Of a DNA stretch of 6,374 nt, positions 1 to 5,267 are shown piece after piece. The stretch is from Halanaerobiales bacterium (GTDB lineage Bacteria > Bacillota_F > Halanaerobiia > Halanaerobiales > DTU029): the NCBI GenBank assembly GCA_016278415.1, contig JADQBV010000227.1, positions 1 to 6,374 on the forward strand. Direction: 5' to 3'. The translations under genes were made by a program, and so were the position numbers. Each line of letters begins with the position of its first letter. Position 1 is the first letter of the stretch. The notes beneath the pieces were generated by a model. The model saw only the letters and a list, made by a program, of their open reading frames with translations, did no database searches and was not told the origin of the DNA.

Positions 1-1
1 T

Positions 2-28
2 ACCTTCTCTAACAGGAAGGTGTTTTTT
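2..28 (+). terminator. Intrinsic terminator of an upstream gene
   Basis: ACCTTC (2-7) pairs with GAAGGT (16-21) around an 8-base loop, and a run of six T follows at 23-28. This looks like the end of a plus-strand gene lying left of the window, in the unit whose end box ATATAAC is at 65-71. The stem is only 6 bp, so strength is uncertain. Confidence 0.6.
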
Positions 29-64
29 CTTTTTACATACATAATTTACCCACTGTAGCATTTC

Positions 65-174
65 ATATAACGTCCCGCGCAGGTTTACGAAGTTCAAGGG
101 CCTTACATAGCTCTTATGTTAGGCACTTGAATTTGGGCGAAACGATAGTAGAGCCGTAAACCTTGCTGTTATAC
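65..174 (+). repeat. Structured cassette-junction element, copy 1 (family A)
   Basis: The element runs from end box ATATAAC (65-71) to GTTATAC (168-174). The outer stem is AGGTTTACG (81-89) with CGTAAACCT (155-163). AAGT follows the 5' arm. The inner hairpin (94-130) has three stacked stems, TCAAG/CTTGA, GCCT/AGGC and ACAT/ATGT, under the loop AGCTCTT. The 3' side carries an unpaired 24-base strand (131-154) starting ATTTGG. CCC at 74-76 can pair with GGG at 135-137, giving a pseudoknot. The two end boxes mismatch at the outermost base, as expected if each belongs to a different unit. Confidence 0.85.
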
Positions 175-1443
175 GTCGTTTTGCTAAGCGACTTAATTTT
201 CTTTAAAAAGGGTAGGTAATTTTTTATCTAGAAATATTAACGGTCCGGGAGTTGGTAGTATCTTTGTAAGTAAGAAAGAGTCTATAGCGCTTAATGCACT
301 CGAAATAACTGAACCCGCAATAGGGATCAATCCTACTCCATTACTAACTAACCAACTCAACACTTTACCTTTGCTACTATTAAAAAATACACCTATCTTG
401 TTCTTAAAACTATTTAAGTACTCTTCTATTTCTTCATCACTAATATCATTTAATCCCCATATCCAGTTTCTAAATTCTTTAATCTCTCTGCTTTCTCGCA
501 AATCCAAAAACTTCCTAACATTAAATTTCTCAAAATCAATATTATCTATATAGGGTCTTCCTTTTATTTTTAAAATTCTATAAAATGATTCAGTAGGATT
601 ATTAGGCATGAAGTTATTTATAAGAAATAATAATTTTGATTCAAATAATGATATTTCTTCAGTACGAAAACCTACCAAAGAATTGAATTCTTTCATATTT
701 AATAGCTTTCTATCTCTAGCTATAATTCCGAATAATGCTGATTCAACCAATTTATGTTCTTGTTTTTTATCAACATTTAAAATTTGCTGTAAATTGGTTT
801 CCACATGAATATCTACTTCATTCAAGGGGAAAATATTGACTCTCAATGATTTTGGGTCTATTTGTATCCTAGACCTATTCTTTATTACTTGTGATAAAGA
901 TGATTTTATACTAAAATCATTATTTTTTATGTTGTTTTTTAATTCTTCCCTAATCAAATCAGGCAAATTAGGTGAATGTCTGACCAAATTATTAGTAATA
1001 ATCTGCTTTAAATTATTTTTTTGATTATTACTCAAAATATTTATTGTATCAATTTTATCTAATCTCTTTTCTATATATGTATCATAATCATAATTCTGTA
1101 TAATATCAAAACAATAGTTTCCTAATGATAATTCTCCACCTTTATGAAAATAAGTTTGACCAACTTGTCCTACTGTTATGGCTTCACAGAATATTTCTAA
1201 AGCCTCTGAATTTAACAATTTTATAAAATTATCAAAACCAAACTTATTAACTAATATAGGAATTTCATCTAAGTTTCTTGATTTTATTATAAAATGCTCA
1301 TATAATAATAAATTTTCTACAAACTTTCCTATATTAATTTCTGTTGTACTGATTTTAGGAGATTCATAACATTCTTCAAATATTCTATAGCGTATATCAG
1401 TATTCAATATATAAATACCTCCTCAAGCAAAATGACGTATAAC
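168..1443 (+). mobile_element. Gene cassette 1 bounded by unit-specific inverted ends
   Basis: The unit starts with 18 bases at 168-185 (GTTATACGTCGTTTTGCT) that match the reverse complement of its end at 1426-1443 with one mismatch. These ends are not shared with any other unit. The unit contains one minus-strand gene; its ribosome binding site touches one end and its stop lies 7 bases from the other. If crossover is like that of integrons, between G and TT of the GTTAT box, the mobile unit would also include the element at 1437-1548. Mobility is inferred, not seen. Confidence 0.6.
193..1407 (-). CDS. Protein of unknown function with C-terminal Gly/Ser-rich hydrophobic segment
   Basis: This is a 404-residue protein that I do not recognise. 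Most of it is hydrophilic, Asn/Lys/Glu-rich and probably helical. Near the C terminus, after an acidic WGLND...DEEIEEYL stretch (about 317-331), comes a hydrophobic Gly/Ser-containing segment at about 349-381 (core GLIPIAGSVISSALSAID). It could insert in or lie against a membrane. The protein ends in a short basic tail. There is no signal peptide and no visible catalytic motif. The start is TTG (1405-1407), placed by GGAGG at 1418-1422 with a 10-base gap; no in-frame ATG lies nearby. No promoter fits between the binding site and the junction element, so transcription must come from within or across element 2. The gene runs against the direction of the flanking elements. Open frames on the other strand here are antisense shadows. 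Confidence 0.85.
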   Translation of the reverse strand: MNTDIRYRIFEECYESPKISTTEINIGKFVENLLLYEHFIIKSRNLDEIPILVNKFGFDNFIKLLNSEALEIFCEAITVGQVGQTYFHKGGELSLGNYCFDIIQNYDYDTYIEKRLDKIDTINILSNNQKNNLKQIITNNLVRHSPNLPDLIREELKNNIKNNDFSIKSSLSQVIKNRSRIQIDPKSLRVNIFPLNEVDIHVETNLQQILNVDKKQEHKLVESALFGIIARDRKLLNMKEFNSLVGFRTEEISLFESKLLFLINNFMPNNPTESFYRILKIKGRPYIDNIDFEKFNVRKFLDLRESREIKEFRNWIWGLNDISDEEIEEYLNSFKNKIGVFFNSSKGKVLSWLVSNGVGLIPIAGSVISSALSAIDSFLLTKILPTPGPLIFLDKKLPTLFKEN

Positions 1444-1548
1444 GTATCCGTATTTCCGAAGTCCAGCAACCCTTAGTTAGCTCTTAACTTGGGTTGCTGG
1501 ATTTGGATGTAGAGACGAAGGAGCGAAATCGGAAATATTTTGTTATAC
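1437..1548 (+). repeat. Structured cassette-junction element, copy 2 (family B)
   Basis: End boxes are GTATAAC (1437-1443) and GTTATAC (1542-1548). The outer stem is TATTTCCG (1451-1458) with CGGAAATA (1530-1537). The inner stem is CCAGCAACCC with GGGTTGCTGG (10 bp), topped by AGTTA/TAACT around a GCTCT loop. A 29-base unpaired strand starts ATTTGG at 1501. ATCC (1446-1449) can pair with GGAT (1505-1508) as a pseudoknot. The plan is the same as copy 1, with different stem sequences that keep pairing. Confidence 0.87.
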
Positions 1549-2267
1549 AAAATCCCCCTATTGGAGGTCTAAAATGATCAATTCAGAAAACCTAAAAGAA
1601 CTGATTCTTAATATGGGAGCTGACCTTTGCGGAATTGCACCTGCAGAAAGATATAAAGATGCCCCTGAAGGTTTTAGCCCAAAAAATATTTTTGAAGGAT
1701 GCAAGTCAATTATTGTATTTGCAAAAAAGGTTCCAAGTGGTAGTTTAGATATCTCAAGTTGTGTTCCATATACTCATGTAAACAATATCTTGACCCAAGA
1801 GGTGGATAAGTTAGGAGTAAGAATATCGTTGAAACTAGAAAATATGAATATAAAAGCAGTACCTATTCCATCGGATGATCCTTATGAATATTGGGAAGAA
1901 GAAAATTCATATGGTAGAGCAATATTATCTTTGAGGCATTCTGGATATCTAGCAGGATTAGGAGTTTTAGGTAAAAATACATTACTTATTAATGAGAAGT
2001 ATGGAAATATGATACAAATTGGTGCTGTACTAGTGGATATTGAACTAGAAGGTGATCCTTTGATAGAAGATGAGTTATGTCCAGCTAATTGCAGTATTTG
2101 TATAGATTCATGTCCACAAACAGCATTGGACGGAAAAACAGTAAATCAAAAATTATGTAGACCTTTATCTAATTATCAAAATGAAAAGGGTTATATTTTA
2201 AAAAAGTGTAATATATGTAGAAGAGTTTGTCCTAAAAATGTGGGTGCAACGGGGGACTTCGTATAAC
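1542..2267 (+). mobile_element. Gene cassette 2 bounded by unit-specific inverted ends
   Basis: The start at 1542-1558 (GTTATACAAAATCCCCC) and the reverse complement of the end at 2251-2267 (GTTATACGAAGTCCCCC) share the 7-base box and a C5 block, with mismatches only in the 5 bases between. It is the most compact unit: a single gene whose binding site starts 5 bases after the left repeat and whose stop codon lies inside the right end box. Such packing is typical of integron gene cassettes. Confidence 0.6.
1574..2266 (+). CDS. QueG-like 4Fe-4S double-cluster protein (epoxyqueuosine reductase-related)
   Basis: This 230-residue iron-sulfur protein is probably cytosolic. It carries the block AGLGVLGKNTLLIN (127-140), which closely resembles the AGLGWIGKNTLLI region of epoxyqueuosine reductase QueG. 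A ferredoxin-type domain follows: C169-x3-C173-x2-C176-x3-C180-P, then C195 and C212-x2-C215-x3-C219-P, enough for two [4Fe-4S] clusters. QueG is usually well over 300 residues with a C-terminal extension; this protein stops just after the second cluster. It therefore belongs to a short QueG-like group of unproven substrate and may not act on queuosine. The start is fixed by GGAGG at 1563-1567, 6 bases before ATG. The last codons (GDFV and TAA) are written in the cassette end repeat, so the natural C terminus may have been replaced. It has no own promoter or terminator. Confidence 0.85.
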   Translation: MINSENLKELILNMGADLCGIAPAERYKDAPEGFSPKNIFEGCKSIIVFAKKVPSGSLDISSCVPYTHVNNILTQEVDKLGVRISLKLENMNIKAVPIPSDDPYEYWEEENSYGRAILSLRHSGYLAGLGVLGKNTLLINEKYGNMIQIGAVLVDIELEGDPLIEDELCPANCSICIDSCPQTALDGKTVNQKLCRPLSNYQNEKGYILKKCNICRRVCPKNVGATGDFV

Positions 2268-2368
2268 AGCAAGGTTTACGGCTTCACTATCGTTCCGCCC
2301 AAATTCAAGGGCCTAACATAAGAGCTATGTAAGGCCCTTAAACTTCGTAAACCTGCGGGACGTTATCT
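2261..2368 (-). repeat. Structured cassette-junction element, copy 3 (family A, inverted)
   Basis: This copy is nearly identical to copy 1 but lies in the reverse orientation, the only such copy here. Plus-strand end boxes are GTATAAC (2261-2267) and GTTATCT (2362-2368); they mismatch each other in the two outer bases. Read on the minus strand it shows AGGTTTACG, AAGT, an inner hairpin with the AGCTCTT loop, a 24-base ATTTGG strand and CGTAAACCT. Pseudoknot bases are GGG at 2357-2359 and CCC at 2298-2300. The stop codon of the upstream gene is the TAA of the left box. Confidence 0.85.
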
Positions 2369-2436
2369 GATGTAGCCCGTTTACGCTTACTTCTTTTGGT
2401 TATAATATATAACAAAGCTTAATAATTAGCAAATAA

Positions 2437-2465
2437 TTCACATTTGTCTATTTTCATGTTATAAT
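2437..2465 (+). promoter_or_regulatory. Sigma-A type promoter of the HEPN/MNT operon
   Basis: TTCACA (2437-2442) and a perfect TATAAT (2460-2465) are separated by 17 bp, matching the housekeeping consensus at 11 of 12 positions. Transcription would begin near 2472, leaving a leader of about 25 bases before the ATG at 2497. The promoter lies inside the cassette, so the module can be expressed wherever the cassette sits. Confidence 0.7.
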
Positions 2466-2496
2466 TAAATTAACAATAAGCAAGGGAATGAATCTC

Positions 2497-2880
2497 ATGT
2501 CTAACGAAAACTATTGGACCGACATTGCAAAATATGATTTAGAAACAGCTGAAGCAATGCTTAAATCAAAAAGATATCTATATGTTGGTTTCATGTGCCA
2601 CCAAACAATAGAAAAAATGTTAAAAGCTATTTACTCATATAAAATCCAAGAAATGCCACCCCGTATTCATAATCTAGCTAGATTAGTAAAATTAACAAAA
2701 TTGGATAATGAAATATCTGAAGAACATCTAAATATAATTCATGAATTAAATCCACTTAATATTGCCACTAGATATCCCGATCAAGAACTTGAAGTATTAA
2801 AAGATCTGGATTACAATTATTCATCTGAACTTCTTGATAAGGCAAGGAGGTTATTTAAATGGCTAGAGACAAAGCTATAA
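2497..2880 (+). CDS. HEPN-domain protein, probable toxin half of a HEPN/MNT pair
   Basis: This all-helical HEPN protein has 127 residues. Seen in it: the DIAKYDLETAEAML helix, the GFMCHQTIEKMLKAI helix (family pattern QxxEKxLKA), then RIHNLARL and the ATRYPD motif near residue 92. The canonical Rx4-6H RNase signature of many HEPN toxins is not clear, so catalysis is uncertain. In characterised HepT/MntA pairs the HEPN partner is an RNase toxin and the nucleotidyltransferase neutralises it by AMPylation; that role is inferred here. An in-frame ATG at 2488 directly abuts the Shine-Dalgarno sequence AAGGGA (2482-2487), too close to work, so the ATG at 2497 (9 bases away) is chosen. The gene overlaps the MNT gene by 22 bases, which suggests translational coupling. 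Confidence 0.85.
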   Translation: MSNENYWTDIAKYDLETAEAMLKSKRYLYVGFMCHQTIEKMLKAIYSYKIQEMPPRIHNLARLVKLTKLDNEISEEHLNIIHELNPLNIATRYPDQELEVLKDLDYNYSSELLDKARRLFKWLETKL

Positions 2881-3197
2881 CCAAAAACAAAATAAATGAA
2901 TATATAAAGACCTTAGAAAAACATATAATAGTAAGTAAAGTAGTTCTTTATGGTTCATGGGCAAATGGAAACCCTGATGATTATAGTGACATAGACTTAG
3001 CTGTATTTTCTCCTGACTTTGGAAAACACAAACTTAAAGAAATGCAATTACTATCTAAATTAACCTGGAACATTGATGAGTCAATTGAAGCCATACCATA
3101 CCCTACTAATCAGCTTAATAACAGCGATCCTACTAATTTGGCTACCAATATAATTAAAAATGGTGAAATAATTTATGATAAAACTTCAAGACATTAA
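2859..3197 (+). CDS. Minimal nucleotidyltransferase (MNT), antitoxin-like partner of the HEPN protein
   Basis: This 112-residue protein belongs to the polymerase-beta-type minimal nucleotidyltransferases. The family signature GSx10DxD is present: GSWANG from residue 32, then D44-I-D46 binding the catalytic metals. A third acidic residue is less certain (E77 in IEAIPY sits where the family usually has Asp). Known MntA antitoxins add AMP to their HEPN partner. The gene follows the HEPN gene in the same operon, overlapping it by 22 bases. AAGGAGG at 2844-2850, inside the HEPN reading frame, places the ATG 8 bases downstream. Antitoxin function is inferred from family and pairing. Confidence 0.85.
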   Translation: MARDKAITKNKINEYIKTLEKHIIVSKVVLYGSWANGNPDDYSDIDLAVFSPDFGKHKLKEMQLLSKLTWNIDESIEAIPYPTNQLNNSDPTNLATNIIKNGEIIYDKTSRH

Positions 3198-3221
3198 TTT
3201 GTTACGAAGTTTATTTTTTTT
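3181..3221 (+). terminator. Probable intrinsic terminator of the HEPN/MNT operon
   Basis: AAACTTC (3181-3187) pairs with GAAGTTT (3206-3212), 7 bp, and is followed by A and nine T (3213-3221). The loop is long (18 bases) and the stem is AT-rich, so it may be weak. It overlaps the last codons of the MNT gene. Confidence 0.5.
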
Positions 3222-3246
3222 GTTTCTACCCAATTAGGGCTATTTT

Positions 3247-3358
3247 AGATAACGTATCCGTATTTCCGAAGTCAGTCAACCCTTAGATAGCTCCTATCTT
3301 GGGTTGACTGATTTGGGTGCAGTGACGAAGGAACGAAACCGGAAATATATTGTTATAT
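3247..3358 (+). repeat. Structured cassette-junction element, copy 4 (family B)
   Basis: End boxes AGATAAC (3247-3253) and GTTATAT (3352-3358) do not fully match each other. The outer stem is TATTTCCG (3261-3268) with CGGAAATA (3340-3347). The inner stem is CAGTCAACCC (3273-3282) with GGGTTGACTG (3301-3310), topped by AGAT/ATCT and an AGCTCCT loop. The 29-base unpaired strand starts at 3311. The pseudoknot pairing TCC (3257-3259) with GGG (3315-3317) contains a T-G wobble, intermediate between the T-A and C-G seen in other copies. Confidence 0.87.
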
Positions 3359-3410
3359 GATAGTCGGGCAGATTTTTATTAACTTATCTAAAGGATATTT
3401 CTCGTTTATA

Positions 3411-3441
3411 TTGAATTATTATATTAATAAGTAAGTATAAT
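3411..3441 (+). promoter_or_regulatory. Possible promoter of the MNT/HEPN operon
   Basis: A perfect TATAAT at 3436-3441 lies 6 bases upstream of the GGAGG binding site. The best -35 candidate is TTGAAT (3411-3416) with a 19-bp spacer, longer than ideal. The -10 box is so close to the binding site that the leader would be very short. Confidence 0.4.
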
Positions 3442-3459
3442 ATATTTGGAGGTGTTCTA

Positions 3460-3792
3460 ATGTCTATAAATGAATACATTGAGTTCATACTAAAAAAAAT
3501 TGTTTCATTTTATGACCCCCAAATAGTATATCTTTTTGGATCTCAAGCAAGAAATGATGCAAATAAAGACAGCGATATTGATTTCTTAATCATTCAAGAA
3601 ACCGATAAACCAAAAAGACTACGTGCCCTAGAATTCAGAAAAGAATTAAGAGGCAAAAACTATTTTCCAGTAGATATATTAGTATACACTCCTCAAGAAT
3701 TTAAAAATGAGTGTCAAATAAAAGGCACAATGGCTTATCATATTAAAGAGGAGGGTAGAATTTTATATGAACAAAATACAATCGCTAGTTAA
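3460..3792 (+). CDS. Minimal nucleotidyltransferase (MNT), antitoxin-like partner of a HEPN protein
   Basis: This 110-residue MNT-fold protein carries the complete active-site set: GSQAR from residue 27, D39-I-D41 in SDIDFLI, and a third aspartate D72 in VDILV. These residues bind two metal ions and transfer a nucleotide in the polymerase-beta superfamily. In MntA/HepT systems this enzyme AMPylates and silences the HEPN toxin; that role is inferred here. GGAGG at 3448-3452 lies 7 bases before ATG. It is the first gene of its operon and overlaps the HEPN gene by 26 bases. It differs clearly in sequence from the MNT protein encoded at 2859-3197, so this is not a recent duplication. Confidence 0.87.
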   Translation: MSINEYIEFILKKIVSFYDPQIVYLFGSQARNDANKDSDIDFLIIQETDKPKRLRALEFRKELRGKNYFPVDILVYTPQEFKNECQIKGTMAYHIKEEGRILYEQNTIAS

Positions 3793-4159
3793 AGAATGGT
3801 TTGAATTTGCTGAGAAAGACTATAAAGCCGCTAAAAAATTGTTTAAAGAATTCAACCATATTACATGTTTTCACTGCCAACAATCTTCTGAAAAATATAT
3901 AAAGGGATTATTAGTATTAATTCAGATAAACTTTCGAAAGTCACACAATTTAACTTATCTACTAGAATTATTAAACCAAGACATACCTGATAATATTATG
4001 TTAGCAGCTGAGTATTTAAATGAATTTGCAGTGGAAGCAAGATATCCTGGTGACTTTTCTACAATAAGTGACAATGAGACTAAAAAAGCTTTAGAGTACA
4101 CTCAAAACATAAAAACTTATATCTTAGATTTAGCCAAAAAAAATAATTTTCCTGCATAA
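3767..4159 (+). CDS. HEPN-domain protein, probable toxin half of an MNT/HEPN pair
   Basis: This 130-residue helical HEPN protein has WFEFAEKDYKAAKKL at 11-25, CFHCQQSSEKYIKGLL at 34-49 (family pattern QQxxEKxxKG), SHNLTYLLELL at 59-69 and EARYPGD at 90-96. As in the HEPN protein of cassette 3, the RYP motif and HNL are present but a clear Rx4-6H RNase motif is not visible. It is probably the RNase-type toxin or an RNA-binding partner of the upstream MNT, with which it overlaps by 26 bases. GGAGGG at 3750-3755, inside the MNT frame, is 11 bases before ATG. A strong terminator follows directly, so the pair is a closed operon. Confidence 0.85.
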   Translation: MNKIQSLVKEWFEFAEKDYKAAKKLFKEFNHITCFHCQQSSEKYIKGLLVLIQINFRKSHNLTYLLELLNQDIPDNIMLAAEYLNEFAVEARYPGDFSTISDNETKKALEYTQNIKTYILDLAKKNNFPA

Positions 4160-4160
4160 G

Positions 4161-4188
4161 CTGCTATTTAAATAATAGCAGTCTTTTT
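4161..4188 (+). terminator. Intrinsic terminator after the MNT/HEPN operon
   Basis: CTGCTATT (4161-4168) pairs perfectly with AATAGCAG (4174-4181) around a 5-base loop, followed by TCTTTTT (4182-4188). It begins one base after the stop codon and lies inside the cassette, before its right-hand repeat. Confidence 0.85.
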
Positions 4189-4208
4189 ATACCCAGTTGC
4201 CCGATTTC

Positions 4209-4320
4209 ATATAACGTATCCGTATTGCCGAAGTCCATCAGACCTTAGATAGCTCTTATCTTAGTCTGATGGATTTGGATGCAGTGACGAAGGAACGGAA
4301 TCGGCAATATATTGTTATAT
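4209..4320 (+). repeat. Structured cassette-junction element, copy 5 (family B)
   Basis: End boxes are ATATAAC (4209-4215) and GTTATAT (4314-4320). The outer stem is TATTGCCG (4223-4230) with CGGCAATA (4302-4309). Compared with copies 2 and 4 one T-A pair has become G-C on both arms. The inner stem is CCATCAGAC with GTCTGATGG, topped by AGAT/ATCT and the AGCTCTT loop. A 29-base unpaired strand begins ATTTGGATG, and ATCC/GGAT pseudoknot pairing is possible. Confidence 0.87.
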
Positions 4321-4363
4321 GTCCGTCCCCCCTTGCACTTATATCTCCTAATAGGCAAATTAA

Positions 4364-5143
4364 TTAATAATAAGAATAGTTATTTAAATCCACCCAATTT
4401 CCTCTTTTTACTATTTTAAACCCATTATTGACTAAATCAGTTTCTTTAGTATCAAAGTGTGAAAAATCATCATAATGAATTGGGATTATCACCTTTGGGT
4501 TTAAACTTTCAGTCATTTTACTTAACATAGTCACTGACATTGTAAGTGGTCCACCAAATTTATCTGCCCTCACTTCTCCTAAATTTGCAACCATAATATC
4601 TATTTCTTTTCCATTCAGTTTTTTTATTATTTTTTTGTGATATACTGTATCAGAAGTTATATAAATTGATTTAACATTTTTTCCTTTAAATACTTTTATG
4701 TAATAACCATTTACCTTCCCAACTAATTTTCTCATAATAAAATTATTCCCATGAAATGCAGGTATAGCTGTAATTTCAACCTTATAATTATTAATTTTAA
4801 TTTTCTTTTTTTCTCCCCAGTTTAATATTGATATTTGTTTAAAATCTTTTGAAGTAAAAAATTCTTTTACACTTTTTTGAATAACTATATTAGAATTAAC
4901 TTTAACTTTGGATAATCCTAAATTATCAATATGGTCTGCATGTTCATGTGTAAATAACCATAAATCTATATCGTTAAATAACATATTATCATAAATTGGC
5001 TCTTTTATTCTCTTACTCGTGAATAACTTGAAATTATAATCTGTTCCAGCTAGATTCAATGCTGGATCACATGCTATTTTAATATTTTTATCAATTTCTA
5101 AGACATAACAACCCGAACCTACAAAATAAAATTTCACTTCCAT
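4364..5143 (-). CDS. UlaG-like metallo-beta-lactamase-fold hydrolase
   Basis: This 259-residue single-domain protein has the metallo-beta-lactamase fold. The metal-binding residues are visible in order: T65-H66-E67-H68-A69-D70-H71 (motif HxHxDH), H131 in AFHG, D165 in TSDTVYH, and H223 in IPIHYDDF. The length and the PIHYDDF ending fit the UlaG-like/YtnP-like group of zinc or manganese hydrolases, which includes the L-ascorbate-6-phosphate lactonase. The substrate here cannot be told; no sugar-uptake genes are nearby. It is probably cytosolic, with no signal peptide. AAAGGAG upstream (plus strand 5155-5161) supports the ATG at 5141-5143. The approximately 110 bases upstream are AT-rich and could hold its promoter, though no convincing -35/-10 pair is seen. 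No terminator is visible before the element. Confidence 0.88.
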   Translation of the reverse strand: MEVKFYFVGSGCYVLEIDKNIKIACDPALNLAGTDYNFKLFTSKRIKEPIYDNMLFNDIDLWLFTHEHADHIDNLGLSKVKVNSNIVIQKSVKEFFTSKDFKQISILNWGEKKKIKINNYKVEITAIPAFHGNNFIMRKLVGKVNGYYIKVFKGKNVKSIYITSDTVYHKKIIKKLNGKEIDIMVANLGEVRADKFGGPLTMSVTMLSKMTESLNPKVIIPIHYDDFSHFDTKETDLVNNGFKIVKRGNWVDLNNYSYY

Positions 5144-5212
5144 ATTTTTATTATCTCCTTTCGTTATCCCTATAACTGAATAAAGCAGCTAAAATTAAAA
5201 CTACTAGTACTA

Positions 5213-5248
5213 TTATTTTAAAATAACCCACTCCTATAAATGTTTATA
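5213..5248. promoter_or_regulatory. Two AT-rich dyads upstream of the metallo-hydrolase gene
   Basis: The 5' region of the hydrolase gene contains a perfect 14-base palindrome TTATTTTAAAATAA (5213-5226) and the dyad TATAAA-TG-TTTATA (5235-5248). They could be operator sites or promoter parts. In DNA this AT-rich such palindromes also arise by chance, so this is weak. Confidence 0.25.
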
Positions 5249-5267
5249 AAGGTTTTGGGGGGATGTC

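Larger units (their letters stand above)
2362..3253 (+). mobile_element. Gene cassette 3 (HEPN/MNT module) bounded by unit-specific inverted ends
   Basis: The start at 2362-2378 (GTTATCTGATGTAGCCC) matches the reverse complement of the end at 3237-3253 (GTTATCTAAAATAGCCC). The 7-base box and TAGCCC are identical; mismatches fall in the 4 bases between. The variant box GTTATCT/AGATAAC occurs only in this unit, at both ends, which ties the ends to each other rather than to the elements. The unit holds a two-gene toxin-antitoxin-like operon with its own promoter and probable terminator. Confidence 0.6.
3352..4215 (+). mobile_element. Gene cassette 4 (MNT/HEPN module) bounded by unit-specific inverted ends
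   Basis: The start at 3352-3370 (GTTATATGATAGTCGGGCA) matches the reverse complement of the end at 4198-4215 (GTTATATGAAATCGGGCA). The 7-base box and TCGGGCA are identical, with a short mismatched spacer that is one base longer at the start. The unit holds a second nucleotidyltransferase/HEPN pair with its own promoter and a clear terminator. Confidence 0.6.

Noticed and set aside
100..154. Second pseudoknot between the AGCTCTT loop and AGAGC of the unpaired strand
   Set aside because: It fits copy 1 and partly copy 2, but copies 3, 4, 5 and 6 lack the pairing bases, so there is no covariation support.
371..1369. Several small plus-strand open frames opposite the unknown-protein gene
   Set aside because: They are short, have low-complexity translations without domains, lack convincing binding sites, and lie fully antisense to a long gene with a good binding site.
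1501..1529. Hammerhead-like ribozyme core in the unpaired strand (GACGAAGGAGCGAAA)
   Set aside because: The CUGANGA box and a matching cleavage-site stem are missing, and the motif is not kept in family A copies.
2399..2413. GTTATAATATATAAC as a relic end-box pair inside cassette 3
   Set aside because: It lies in a very AT-rich promoter region, has no adjoining stem or paired block, and is easily expected by chance.
2369..2487. Riboswitch or tRNA gene in the leader of the HEPN/MNT operon
   Set aside because: No conserved riboswitch core, T-box or tRNA fold was found; the stretch is explained by a promoter and a short leader.
2488..2490. ATG at 2488 as start of the first HEPN gene
   Set aside because: The only Shine-Dalgarno sequence (2482-2487) directly touches it; the ATG at 2497 has normal spacing.
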